Shown here: one piece after another, positions 9,282 through 17,395 of the stretch | How the letters are laid out: every line of letters starts with the position of its first letter | Numbering within the stretch: the stretch's first letter is position 1 | Source of the DNA: Phycisphaeraceae bacterium | GTDB taxonomy: Bacteria > Planctomycetota > Phycisphaerae > Phycisphaerales > Phycisphaeraceae | Assembly: GCA_028277745.1 (NCBI GenBank) | Contig: JANQFR010000045.1 | Location: forward strand, 1-64,000 | Length of the DNA stretch: 64,000 nt | Reading direction: 5' to 3' | Position numbers and translations under genes: made by a program | Notes under the pieces: model-generated | What the model saw: only the letters and a program-made list of their open reading frames with translations | The model's database searches: none | Told to the model about the DNA's origin: nothing

Positions 9282-10381
9282 CCCGCGTCTCCTTCCAAAG
9301 ATGTGGCTTGATCCGGCGGCGGTTCAGCCCCGGCATGCGGGGGCTCCCCGCCGGCCGACGCGCGCCAGACAAAGCGCATCGGCACGTGGACCCGGCGCGG
9401 CGCAAGCCCGGGCTGTTCCAGGCGCGTCCGAAGCAGGCGGTCGGCCGCCGCGTAAACGTCGTCGCGCCGCCGGTCCCCGGACGCCAGGGGCGGCTCGGCC
9501 AGGCGGCCCGCCTCCGAGTCGTTGCACCCGACCAGCGCAACATCCTCCGGCACGCGCAGGCCGCGCTCCTTGAGAAACCGACCGACGTACATGGCGCCGA
9601 TGTCGTTGAAACAGAAAATCGCGTCCACATCCACCCCGCCCGCAAACGTGCTTTCCATGGCGAGGGCGTGGCGTTGCCCGTGCGTCTCGTAGCCGACCGG
9701 CGCCGTGAGTTCGATCAGCCGGCAAGCGCCGTCCCGCAGGCCGTGCGCCGCGCAGCGGGCCTTGAACCGCTCCCACTTGGGCAGGTTCCTCGGCTCGTCC
9801 TTGACGCTCAACGCCATCGCCAGCCGCCGGCGGCCCGACTTCACCAGGTGGTCGACGACCTCGTCAATAACGCTGCCGCGGTCGTGGACCACCAGGTCGC
9901 CCGTCAGGCCTTCGACCGGCTCGGGGCTGACCGCGACGTAGGCCGGGACCAGCGCCAACTTGTCCCGGAGGCGCGGGTCGCGGAGCTGCTGTGCGTCCGC
10001 TTGAATCACCAGGGCGTCCACGCGTCGGCCGGCGAACTCGTCAACCTGCCGGCAGGTGATGTCGACCTCGCGGCTGCACACCGCCTGATAAGCCATCAGC
10101 CCGCGCGACTGGGCGGAATCGATCAGTTGGTTGGCGATCACCCCGTCGCCGGTGTAGGGGTTATAGAACCCCCAGATCAGGCCGATCGATTGCGTCGCCC
10201 CCCCGCGCAGCCCCCGGGCGAGGGAGTTGGGGCGGTACCCCATCTCCCGGGCGATTTGCCGGATCCGCTCGCGGGTTTCCTCCGCGACCCGGATCGTGCT
10301 CTGCCGGCCGCTGAGCACCGCGCTGACGGCGCCGTGGCTGACTTGGGCGCGGGCGGCGATTTGTTTGATCGTCGTTGCCAT
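9278..10381 (-). CDS. LacI-family transcriptional regulator
   Basis: The 367-residue protein starts with a LacI helix-turn-helix (TIKQIAARAQVSHGAVSAVL) and hinge helix (MGYRPNSLARGLRGG). These are followed by a periplasmic-binding-protein-like sensor domain with the family signatures IFCFNDIGAMYVGRFLKERG and VPEDVALVGCND. Members usually bind a sugar or sugar derivative and repress nearby genes. It is the first gene of a four-gene operon and overlaps the PEP-CTERM gene by ATGA. A palindrome with a central CG lies 41 bases upstream of its ATG and fits autoregulation. The C-terminal 25 residues are a Pro/Gly-rich extension. Confidence 0.93.
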   Translation of the reverse strand: MATTIKQIAARAQVSHGAVSAVLSGRQSTIRVAEETRERIRQIAREMGYRPNSLARGLRGGATQSIGLIWGFYNPYTGDGVIANQLIDSAQSRGLMAYQAVCSREVDITCRQVDEFAGRRVDALVIQADAQQLRDPRLRDKLALVPAYVAVSPEPVEGLTGDLVVHDRGSVIDEVVDHLVKSGRRRLAMALSVKDEPRNLPKWERFKARCAAHGLRDGACRLIELTAPVGYETHGQRHALAMESTFAGGVDVDAIFCFNDIGAMYVGRFLKERGLRVPEDVALVGCNDSEAGRLAEPPLASGDRRRDDVYAAADRLLRTRLEQPGLAPRRVHVPMRFVWRASAGGEPPHAGAEPPPDQATSLEGDAG

Positions 10382-10421
10382 GGATGGGGCCAGATCGGCT
10401 TAATTCGACAGGATTCAGATA

Positions 10422-10437
10422 GATAACACGTGATATC
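10422..10437. promoter_or_regulatory. Candidate LacI-family operator
   Basis: GATAACACGTGATATC is a 16-base palindrome with one mismatched pair (14 of 16 positions symmetric) and a CG dinucleotide at its exact centre, as in many LacI-family operators. It lies 41 bases upstream of the start of the regulator gene, where promoter or leader would be expected. Confidence 0.5.
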
Positions 10438-10512
10438 ATATGGGGCGGCCCTATCCGTGTCAAGGCCGTCTTCCGCCGTCTTCGCGGGGTCTGGGGGCGT
10501 CTGAGAGGCTGT

Positions 10513-10941
10513 TTAATCGCCCGCCGGCTTCGCCCTCGGCGCCCGCCAGGCGGCGAGCAGGCCCGCGACGGGGACCAGCAGCAGGGCGGCGAGGGTGAAC
10601 CAGGGCGGGTGGGGGATCGCCGCGAGGTTGGCGGCGGTGAACCCGAAAAGGACCGCGGTCACGACCCACGTCCGTCGGGCCGGCCGGGCGGGGCGGGCGT
10701 CGGGGCCCAGAACCGCGGCGACCAGCCCGCCCGTCAGCGTGCCGATGAACCACGCCGCCAGCACGAACAGCAACGCGCCCGGCGGCAGCGTCTCCACGAA
10801 CGCCGCCAGCGCCTCGGGGTCGTAGACATCCAGGCCGTCGGGCACCGGATAGACGAGGTGGCCGAGCAGTTCGATCAGCTGCACCACGATGACCGCGACG
10901 ATGAGGCCGATGAACGTGGCGAGGGTGGAGCGAAGGATCAT
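10513..10941 (-). CDS. Four-helix membrane protein of unknown function
   Basis: The ATG at 10939-10941 gives a 142-residue protein with about four hydrophobic helices: TFIGLIVAVIVVQLIELLG near the start, ALLFVLAAWFIGTLTGGLVAA, TAVLFGFTAANLAAI and LAALLLVPVAGLLAAW. A start at 11064 would add 41 residues of non-hydrophobic, Pro-rich sequence and would run into the divergent zinc-ribbon gene, so I reject it. I do not recognise a family. It is probably a monocistronic inner-membrane protein. Confidence 0.7.
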   Translation of the reverse strand: MILRSTLATFIGLIVAVIVVQLIELLGHLVYPVPDGLDVYDPEALAAFVETLPPGALLFVLAAWFIGTLTGGLVAAVLGPDARPARPARRTWVVTAVLFGFTAANLAAIPHPPWFTLAALLLVPVAGLLAAWRAPRAKPAGD

Positions 10942-11039
10942 ATCGGTATTGTAGAACAAGCGCGGCCCACCACCGGGCGGTTGTTGCGACGCCCGCGGCG
11001 GGGCGGTACAACCATCCCGCGGCCCCCACGGAGTGGACC

Positions 11040-11468
11040 ATGGCGGACGAACCTCATCAACCACCGCCGAAAGATATTCACGCCACGCACGTGACGTGTG
11101 CGTACTGCGGCTACAACCTCACGGGCGCCACGATCGGCGGGTCCTGCCCGGAGTGCGGGGCCCCGGTCGAGCAGACGCTGCAACGCGGGGCGCTGCCCAC
11201 GTCGGGTATGGCGACCGCCTCGATGGTGCTGGGGATCTGCTCGCTGGTGACGTGCTCGTGCTACGGCGTGCCGGGCCTGATCTGCGCCGTACTGGCAATC
11301 ATCTTCTGGTACTCGGCCCGCGACGCGATCAAGGAGGGCCGGGTCAGCCCCGGCTCCCAGGGCATGGCCACCGCGGGCCTGGTGACGGGGCTGATCACGA
11401 TCTCCATGCTCCTGGTTGCGGTGGCGTTTGTGGCCGTCATGGTGCTGATTGAAACGCTGAATCCATAA
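11040..11468 (+). CDS. Zinc-ribbon and DUF4190-type two-helix membrane protein
   Basis: The 142-residue protein has an N-terminal zinc ribbon with Cys20, Cys23, Cys36 and Cys39 (CAYCGYNL and CPECG). Two transmembrane helices follow, of the kind described as DUF4190: GMATASMVLGICSLVTC and GMATAGLVTGLITISMLL, each starting with the repeated Gly-Met-Ala-Thr-Ala segment. DUF4190 proteins have no established activity. The gene stands alone, divergent from the membrane gene at 10513-10941. Confidence 0.75.
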   Translation: MADEPHQPPPKDIHATHVTCAYCGYNLTGATIGGSCPECGAPVEQTLQRGALPTSGMATASMVLGICSLVTCSCYGVPGLICAVLAIIFWYSARDAIKEGRVSPGSQGMATAGLVTGLITISMLLVAVAFVAVMVLIETLNP

Positions 11469-11523
11469 GGAGGCTTAGGGATTGCAATCTCAGGGCATCG
11501 GCTGCGCAGCGCGGTGGGATGGC

Positions 11524-12942
11524 TCAATGGATCAGCCGCGTGTCGGGATGCGCCGCGCGCCACCCGAACCAGAACGCGCGGTGAGCCGGGAGGCGTCGGA
11601 GGGTCGAGCCGTCCGGCGCGGTCAGCGCATCCTCGGTCACGGCCCAGGCCCGGCCGCGGTCATCGACGGCTTGGGTCAGGCCGTCGTAGGCGGCGAACGT
11701 CGTGTCGGTCGACTCGTAGACGCGGTTGGCGCCGGTGGGATCGGTGAGGACGACGTAGCGGGCTTCGCCGAGGGCGCCGTGATATACGGGCCGGCCCGCG
11801 AGGAAGTCGGCGGCGATCGCGGTGGGCGGCGCGTCGGGGTTGAAGCGCAGCGCCAGGACCTCGGCCTTGTTCCGGAGGCGGCGGTCGAGCTCGGGGACGG
11901 TGAACATCAGCTCATCGGTGACGAAATACTCGCGATAGGCGGCGCCCTCGGAGTAGTCGCGGCGGTGGCCGGTGTTGGGCGAGAGCACGGTCGTGTCGGG
12001 GTGCTGTTTCTTCCATTGCCCCCAGGTGGTGGTGACGACGGAGAGCGGCTCGAGCCGGACGCCCCGGCCGACCAGCGGGCCGATCACGGGCTCGCCGGTG
12101 ATGGTGGACCAGAGCGACTCGGTGGCGTGGTCGTACATGAGCTTGTTGGATCGGTAGAGGAAACCGGACGTGCCCAGCTCGTGGTGGACGCCGTCGGCGT
12201 GGGTCTGGTAGAGGATCATGGCGCCGCAGAGGGTGCAGTAGACGCCGTTGACGGAGACGCCGCCGACGGTGTCCTTGAACATCTCGTGCCAGGCGAGGAT
12301 GCGTTTGGGGTAAGCGCGGGCGTCGCCGTTGATCTCGATGCCGAAGACGACGTTGCCGTCGTCGAGGTAGCGTGCCTGGTCGGCCCGGATCATGTCGGGG
12401 TTCTTGAGCGGGGGGATGCCGTCGCGGCGTACGCCGCCCCAGCGGACCTCATCGAGCCGGATGGTTGCGTGTTCGGTGTGGTCGTCGAAGTACGCGGCGA
12501 AGCGGGGATCGATCCTGGCGTAAAGCTCGGCCTTGAATCGAGCGTAGTCCGGGTGCACGCCGGGGTTGGTGCGCCAGACCCATTGATAGACGTTGTCGAA
12601 GTTCGGCCCCAGCGGCACGCCGGTCTTCTGGGAGACGAGCCGGCGGACGTTCTGCATCCGCCCCCGGTCGCGCCAGCCGAGATACCGCGCCGCTTCGAGC
12701 AGCATGACGGTGTAGCGGTCGTCCCAGTCGGCGGCGATGCGTCGGATGGCGTCGTCATAAACCCGCCGCTGCGGGCTCAGCAGCGCGAGGAAGGCCTGGT
12801 TATCAAGGAGCTGATCCGCCTGTTGCGTGGCGGGCTGCGTCGCGGGTTGGGCCGTGGCCCCCGGGTCTGCGGGCCAGAGGGCGAGGGCCAGGGCGGCCGT
12901 CAGCGTCAGAGCAGCGCGGCGGGTCAGCGGGGGTGGGCTCAT
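11524..12942 (-). CDS. DUF3179 domain-containing secreted protein
   Basis: The 472-residue protein begins with a twin-arginine-like start (TRRAALTLTAALALAL) and a signal peptide. From about residue 195 it carries the DUF3179 core: INGDARAYPKRILAWHEM, then DTVGGVSVNGVYCTLCGAMI with two conserved cysteines, then SGFLYRSNKLMYD and ESLWSTITGEPVIG. The function of DUF3179 is not known. The spaced cysteines suggest a redox or metal role. There is a Thr/Gln/Pro-rich linker after the signal. It is apparently monocistronic. Confidence 0.88.
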   Translation of the reverse strand: MSPPPLTRRAALTLTAALALALWPADPGATAQPATQPATQQADQLLDNQAFLALLSPQRRVYDDAIRRIAADWDDRYTVMLLEAARYLGWRDRGRMQNVRRLVSQKTGVPLGPNFDNVYQWVWRTNPGVHPDYARFKAELYARIDPRFAAYFDDHTEHATIRLDEVRWGGVRRDGIPPLKNPDMIRADQARYLDDGNVVFGIEINGDARAYPKRILAWHEMFKDTVGGVSVNGVYCTLCGAMILYQTHADGVHHELGTSGFLYRSNKLMYDHATESLWSTITGEPVIGPLVGRGVRLEPLSVVTTTWGQWKKQHPDTTVLSPNTGHRRDYSEGAAYREYFVTDELMFTVPELDRRLRNKAEVLALRFNPDAPPTAIAADFLAGRPVYHGALGEARYVVLTDPTGANRVYESTDTTFAAYDGLTQAVDDRGRAWAVTEDALTAPDGSTLRRLPAHRAFWFGWRAAHPDTRLIH

Positions 12943-13048
12943 GCGGACTCAACCGCTTCGGGCGCAGAGGTATTTCCAGCGGTTGGACATCTCGGTATAG
13001 TCAAGACTTACGCACGCTGGTCTCCGGGGCGGAATCGAGAGGTGAACC

Positions 13049-13564
13049 ATGACAAGGCATCGGGCGCGAAACGGGTTACGGGCGGTGATGGTGCTGGGGT
13101 TGGGGCTGCTGAGCGCCACGGCCACGGCTGCGCCGCCAGAGGCGGACGCGCGGCAGACCGCCGAGGTGCTGTTCGAGGTGTTGAAGCTCGGCCACGGCGA
13201 GGCGGCGCTGGCGATGACCGTCGAGCCCCAGGAGCCGGTTTACCGCGAGCACCTCGCCGCCGAGGTGCAGCGGGTGTCGCAGGCCTTGGCCGAGCACGAC
13301 GCGACGCAGGAGGTGGTGCGGGTCTATGTCGAGGGCGACTGGGCGCTGGTGGTGACCGTGATTGACATGTCGCGGGATGACGGCCGGGTGGAGCGTCAGG
13401 TGAGCCCGCACCTGTACTGGTTTGACGAAGGCCGGTGGTGGGCGGTGCCGTCGTTTGCGCTGCTCGACCCGGCGGTGCGGCCCAAGGTGAACGCAGACAC
13501 CCAAGCGGTGCACGACCGCTACGCCGCGGACAAGGCGGCGATCGATAAGGAGCACCAGCCATGA
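13049..13564 (+). CDS. Secreted protein of unknown function
   Basis: The 171-residue protein has a signal peptide (RAVMVLGLGLLSATATAAPP). The soluble part could have an NTF2-like fold: helix-rich first half (QTAEVLFEVLKLGHGEAAL) and strands VRVYVEGDWALVVTVID and HLYWFDEGRWWAVPSF. No catalytic motif is visible. Its stop overlaps the start of the glycine-zipper lipoprotein gene by ATGA, so the two are translationally coupled and may act together in the cell envelope. Confidence 0.7.
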   Translation: MTRHRARNGLRAVMVLGLGLLSATATAAPPEADARQTAEVLFEVLKLGHGEAALAMTVEPQEPVYREHLAAEVQRVSQALAEHDATQEVVRVYVEGDWALVVTVIDMSRDDGRVERQVSPHLYWFDEGRWWAVPSFALLDPAVRPKVNADTQAVHDRYAADKAAIDKEHQP

Positions 13565-13926
13565 AGCGTAAAGGGATATGGACCGGCGGCGTGTTGGGGC
13601 TGGCGGCGTTATCAGCGCCGCTGTCGGGCTGCCAGACGCAGGCGGGGACGGACACGCTGCTGGGCACGGGCGCTGGCGCGGGGCTGGGCTCGTTGATCGG
13701 CCTCGCCGCGGGGGGCGGCCCCGGCGCCGCGATCGGCGCCGGCGCGGGCGCCGCGGCCGGGGCGCTGGGCGGCTTCATCATCGGCAACGACGCCGACCAG
13801 AAGAAGCAGCAGGCCCAGCAGCAACAGACGCAGGACCAGCTCCGCGAAAAAGAGCTCGACATCCAGGAGCAGCAGCTCCAGCTGGAGCGCGAGAAGCTGC
13901 AGATGCAGCAGGAGCAGGATCAGTAA
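13561..13926 (+). CDS. Glycine-zipper lipoprotein
   Basis: The 121-residue protein has a lipoprotein signal with lipobox LSGC (Cys at about residue 24). A Gly/Ala-rich double helix follows (GTGAGAGLGSLIGLAAGG and AAIGAGAGAAAGALGG), matching the glycine-zipper class of outer-membrane lipoproteins. It ends in a Gln/Glu/Lys coiled coil (QQQQTQDQLREKELDIQEQQ). Such proteins sit in the outer membrane with unclear function. It is coupled by ATGA to the preceding secreted protein. Confidence 0.8.
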   Translation: MKRKGIWTGGVLGLAALSAPLSGCQTQAGTDTLLGTGAGAGLGSLIGLAAGGGPGAAIGAGAGAAAGALGGFIIGNDADQKKQQAQQQQTQDQLREKELDIQEQQLQLEREKLQMQQEQDQ

Positions 13927-13930
13927 ATTC

Positions 13931-14000
13931 TGTAAAGCCGCGGGCAATGCCCGCGGTCATCTCACGTCCATGGTCCGCGGGCATTGCCCGCGGCTTTACA
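13931..14000. repeat. Perfect 26-base inverted repeat, REP/terminator-like
   Basis: Arms 13931-13956 and 13975-14000 are exact reverse complements with an 18-base spacer. Each arm contains its own palindrome (CCGCGGGCA / TGCCCGCGG). The element fills the gap between converging genes and touches the stop of the HTH/coiled-coil gene. Its design matches the element at 5366-5441, although the sequence differs. Confidence 0.75.
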
Positions 14001-14720
14001 TCATTCCCGGCCGCGGAGGAACGACGCACGCTGCTTGTCGAGCTGCTCACGCAGGACCTCCGCCTCGCGCTTGGCGGCGGCGGCTTCGAGCGAGGCCTTG
14101 AACGACTGCTGCTGCGCGTCCTTGAGCTCATCCTCGATGCTGTTGAGGCGGTAGCGGGTCAGCTCGAGCGACTCGCGTGAATCACCCAGCGACTGCTCGA
14201 GGGTCTGGGTCTGGGCCTTGGTGGCCGAGAGCTGGTTGTCCTTGACCTGCATGGCCGCGTCGGTCGTGGTGAGGCTGTGCGAGGCCCACAGGACGCCCAG
14301 GACCATGGCGACCAGCGCGACCGACGCGACGGAGGCGGCGATCGTGGTGCGCACCCGGGCCCGGCGCAGGTCGCGCTCGCGTTGCCGGCCGGCGGCCTCG
14401 GCGTCGATGGCGGCGCGTTGCCAGCCGGCGACGGCGTCTTCTGCGAGCTTGGTCTGCCGGGCGTGCTCGTGCGTGAGCTTCTTGATGGCCCGCGAGGCGC
14501 GGGTCTCCGCGAGCTTGGCCAGGGCCTGCGTGGGCGCCGGGGCGGACAGGCCGGCGTTGGGGTTGGTCAGGGCCTTCTGGGCCATGTCGATCGCGACGTA
14601 GCGCTTGCCGTTCTTCACCCGGGTCTCGTAGCCGAGCTCTTCGATACGGACGTGCAGCGCCTTGACGCTGATGCCCAGGACCGAGGAGGCGTGGGCCAGT
14701 GACATCCATTCTTTGGCCAT
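14001..14720 (-). CDS. Membrane-anchored protein with N-terminal HTH and C-terminal coiled coil
   Basis: Starting at the ATG at 14718-14720, the 239-residue protein begins with a winged-helix/excisionase-like segment (MSLAHASSVLGISVKALHVR, then RVKNGKRYVAIDM). Next come a charged helical stretch, one transmembrane helix (ASVASVALVAMVLGVLWA, about residues 130-148) and a long coiled coil to the end. DNA-binding-like and coiled-coil regions would thus lie on opposite sides of the inner membrane. A start at 14783 would add 21 residues of doubtful value. I know no characterised homologue. Confidence 0.7.
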   Translation of the reverse strand: MAKEWMSLAHASSVLGISVKALHVRIEELGYETRVKNGKRYVAIDMAQKALTNPNAGLSAPAPTQALAKLAETRASRAIKKLTHEHARQTKLAEDAVAGWQRAAIDAEAAGRQRERDLRRARVRTTIAASVASVALVAMVLGVLWASHSLTTTDAAMQVKDNQLSATKAQTQTLEQSLGDSRESLELTRYRLNSIEDELKDAQQQSFKASLEAAAAKREAEVLREQLDKQRASFLRGRE

Positions 14721-14930
14721 GGCGGCGTTCCGGGAGAGGGTCGAAGGGTCGAACCAAGACGTTACAGATGATTTCATCGGCACAGCCGGCCCGCGTCATG
14801 ATGGCGCGCGCCGCTGATAACAAGGGTCGGACGTTGCGTCGCCCGGCTTTAGGTTTTCCACCAGGTTGAGGCGGATCGCGGGTCGGAATCTTCCGGTCGG
14901 GGTCGGCCCCGATCGCCGATAGATTCAGGG

Positions 14931-15851
14931 ATGACGAGCGGTGGTGGGACAGCACGGGAAGGCGTCGCGGCGAAGGGGCTGGCCGCGGGCGCGGCCTGCA
15001 TCGCGCTGACGCTGGTGATGGCGCTGCTGGCCAACTCGCTGCTGCTGTGGGCGGACCTGGCCGCCACGGTGCTCGACTTCGCGGCGGTGTACCTGGCGTG
15101 GTGGACCCTGCGGCGGGCGTCGCGGGGCCGGCTGCACAGCGCGTTCTTCGCCCAGCACCTCGGGCGTCTGGAGAGCGTGGGCAGCCTGGGCATCGGCGTG
15201 GTGATGATCGCGACGTTCGCGGCCATCCTGGTCTCGGGCGTGTGGCGCCTGGCGGCGCCGGTGCGGGTCGAGGGTGTGGGGCTGTGGATCGGCCTGGGGG
15301 TGAACGCGGTCTACGCGGCGGTGAACGGCTGGCTGTGCTGGCGCAGCTACACCGAGCATCGGCGGGCCGCGTCGCCGGTCCTGCTGGTGCAGGGGCGCTT
15401 GTTTGCGATCAAGCTGGCGAGCAACATCGTGGTGATCGTGTCGCTGGGGCTGAGCCTGGGCGTGGAGGCGGGCTGGGTGTTGTACGTGGACCCCGCGGCG
15501 GCGATCGTGCTTGCGGCGACCCTGCTGGTCAACGGGCTCGACGCGATCCGCTTCTCGGTGCGCGACCTGGTCGACGCCGCGATGGACGAGGCGTCGCACC
15601 TGGCGATCCTCGGGGCGGTGATGGAGCACGCGGATCAGTTCGAGGCGCTCTTGGGGATCCGGACCCGCCGCGGCCCGGACGGGCGTTATGTGGACGTGCG
15701 CGTGGCGTTCGCCCCCGACCTGCGGATGGCGGCGGTGCAGGCCACGACCGACGCAATCGCGGATGCGGTAAGTCAGGCTTTAGGGCCGTGCGACGTTACA
15801 GTGACCCCCATCTCCGCGGGTCGTGATGACCCGGCTGCAGATGGTCGATAG
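14931..15851 (+). CDS. Cation-diffusion-facilitator-like membrane protein with degenerate metal site
   Basis: The 306-residue protein has about six membrane helices and the C-terminal cytoplasmic domain layout of the CDF family. The family-like segment YVDPAAAIVLAATLLVNGL precedes RDLVDAAMDE. By eye, the transport site is poor: helix 2 has Ala45 in place of the first Asp and keeps Asp49, and the helix 5 region (LFAIKLASNIVVIVS) lacks the His-x3-Asp pair. It may transport something else or be non-transporting. The end of the gene overlaps ORFs of the TPR gene only if the latter starts at 15823. Confidence 0.65.
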   Translation: MTSGGGTAREGVAAKGLAAGAACIALTLVMALLANSLLLWADLAATVLDFAAVYLAWWTLRRASRGRLHSAFFAQHLGRLESVGSLGIGVVMIATFAAILVSGVWRLAAPVRVEGVGLWIGLGVNAVYAAVNGWLCWRSYTEHRRAASPVLLVQGRLFAIKLASNIVVIVSLGLSLGVEAGWVLYVDPAAAIVLAATLLVNGLDAIRFSVRDLVDAAMDEASHLAILGAVMEHADQFEALLGIRTRRGPDGRYVDVRVAFAPDLRMAAVQATTDAIADAVSQALGPCDVTVTPISAGRDDPAADGR

Positions 15852-15861
15852 ACTGCGATGT

Positions 15862-16860
15862 ATGTGGAGAAGAGTAACCTGGATGAGTTGGTTGTTAATC
15901 GCGGGGGTCGCCGGCTGCGCCGCCCCGCCCGGAGGCGCCGCCCGGGACGAGGTCGACCGTCCCAACGCGTCACGCCTGGCGGATGAGCACTTTGAACAGG
16001 GACAGCTGTTCGTGGACCAGGGGCTGCTGGACGCGGCGGTGGCGTCGTTCGGGTTGGCGCTGGAAGAAAACCCTCGGATGGCGGCGGCCTACCTCGAGAT
16101 GGGCCACATTTTCCGGGAGCGTGAGGAGTACGTTCAGGCCAGCCGCGCCTATGAGCGGGCGACCTTCCTCGCTCCTGACCTATTCGAGGGTCAGTATTAC
16201 CTGGCGCTGATGCGTCAGTTCCTCGGCCAGACGCAGGCGGCGATCAACGGCTATCTGCGGGCCTTGGCGCTGAACCCGGGCGACGCCCGCGTTAACCGTG
16301 ACCTCGCGTCGGCTTATCTGCAAGCTGGCCGGCCCGACGCCGCGTTGCGTTATGCGCGTCAGGCGACGCAGCTGGCCAGTGAATCGCAGGAGGCGTGGTG
16401 TAATCTCGGGGCCGCGTACAGCCTGCTGGGCCGCTACGAGGACGCGGTCGACTGTTACCGCGAGGCCGCCGAGTTGGGCGAATTGCCCCCGCCGGTGATG
16501 CTCAGCCTCGCTGATACGCACCTGAAGTTGGAGAACTTCCAGCGGGCGGCCAACGTGCTGGAGGCCTTGACGGCCCGCACCCCCACCGCCGCGGCGTGGG
16601 AGCGGCTGGGGTACGCCCGGTTCAGGCTCAAGCGATTTGCGAGGGCCCAGGAGGCTTACGCCCAGGCGTTGGCCAAGGACCCCAGCGACGTGGCGTCGCT
16701 CAACGGCATGGGCGCCTGCCTGATGACGCAGTACCTGCAGGAAGGCCGGGTCCGGTTTGAGCTGCGCGACCAGGCCCGCCGCTTCTGGCGGCGGAGCCTG
16801 CAGGTCGACCCCGGCCAGGAGCTGATCATCGACCTCCTGGCGCGATACCGGACGCTGTAG
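15862..16860 (+). CDS. TPR-repeat lipoprotein
   Basis: Using the ATG at 15862, which avoids overlap with the previous gene, the 332-residue protein has a lipoprotein signal ending LIAGVAGC. About seven to eight tetratricopeptide repeats follow, for example AAYLEMGHIFREREEYVQAS, GQYYLALMRQFLGQTQAA and AWCNLGAAYSLLGRYEDAV. TPR lipoproteins act as scaffolds for envelope complexes. The partner is unknown. A strong hairpin follows the stop. Confidence 0.85.
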   Translation: MWRRVTWMSWLLIAGVAGCAAPPGGAARDEVDRPNASRLADEHFEQGQLFVDQGLLDAAVASFGLALEENPRMAAAYLEMGHIFREREEYVQASRAYERATFLAPDLFEGQYYLALMRQFLGQTQAAINGYLRALALNPGDARVNRDLASAYLQAGRPDAALRYARQATQLASESQEAWCNLGAAYSLLGRYEDAVDCYREAAELGELPPPVMLSLADTHLKLENFQRAANVLEALTARTPTAAAWERLGYARFRLKRFARAQEAYAQALAKDPSDVASLNGMGACLMTQYLQEGRVRFELRDQARRFWRRSLQVDPGQELIIDLLARYRTL

Positions 16861-16951
16861 GAAACCGCAGGAACCCGCATCAGCCTTTCCCAAGGTTTGT
16901 CGGTTCAGGCTTTCCCGATTTTCTGCGGTGTTGGAGTTGAGCCCAAAGACC

Positions 16952-16982
16952 GAGAGCCTCGGGGCGCCGCCCCGAGGCTCTC
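16952..16982. terminator. Hairpin between converging genes
   Basis: A 14-base perfect stem with a 3-base loop (GAGAGCCTCGGGGC ... GCCCCGAGGCTCTC), followed by ATTT on the plus strand. It is well placed to terminate the TPR lipoprotein gene, and the gene at 17060-17269 from the other side. Confidence 0.7.
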
Positions 16983-17059
16983 ATTTCTCCCACCGACGAT
17001 CTCCTCCTGCTCCCTTCCGCCGTCGTCGGCCTTCTCCTTCCCGTGAGCGCTGTGCCGGT

Positions 17060-17269
17060 CTACAGCCCCACCCCGCAGAGTGTGGCGAGGGTGCGGGCCG
17101 CGTAATATTCGTCATGGCGTTTGGCCGCCGACGCCAGCCGCTGCCGCCGCGCCGGGTCCCGGGCGACAAAGCACACGGTGTCGCCCCGGCTCTCGACATG
17201 GATGAGGTAGCCGCGGTTCTCGATCCGGCTAAGCAGTTCGTGAATCGTCGACGCCAGCGTCTGGCTCAT
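17060..17269 (-). CDS. Small conserved-looking protein of unknown function
   Basis: This is a 69-residue frame from an ATG at 17267-17269. The product is a helix (TIHELLSRIENRGYLIHVES), two strands (DTVCFVARDP) and a basic helix. It has good coding character for this GC-rich genome, and no competing frame is convincing. No family is recognised. It sits 126 bases downstream of tsf in the same direction. Confidence 0.5.
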   Translation of the reverse strand: MSQTLASTIHELLSRIENRGYLIHVESRGDTVCFVARDPARRQRLASAAKRHDEYYAARTLATLCGVGL

Positions 17270-17395
17270 GTCTTGGACTATGACCGTTTTTTGTTCAAGT
17301 CATGTGAGGACGGCGCATGGATCGCGCTGACGCGGCGGATTGGCCGGCGCCGATTCTCGGAAAATAAGGGTAGCCTTTTGCTTGAGCGAAACCCG

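Noticed and set aside
13008-13862. 284-codon minus-strand frame over the secreted protein and glycine-zipper genes
   Set aside because: It is antisense to two ATGA-coupled genes with signal peptides, and its product is a Pro/Ser/Arg low-complexity chain.
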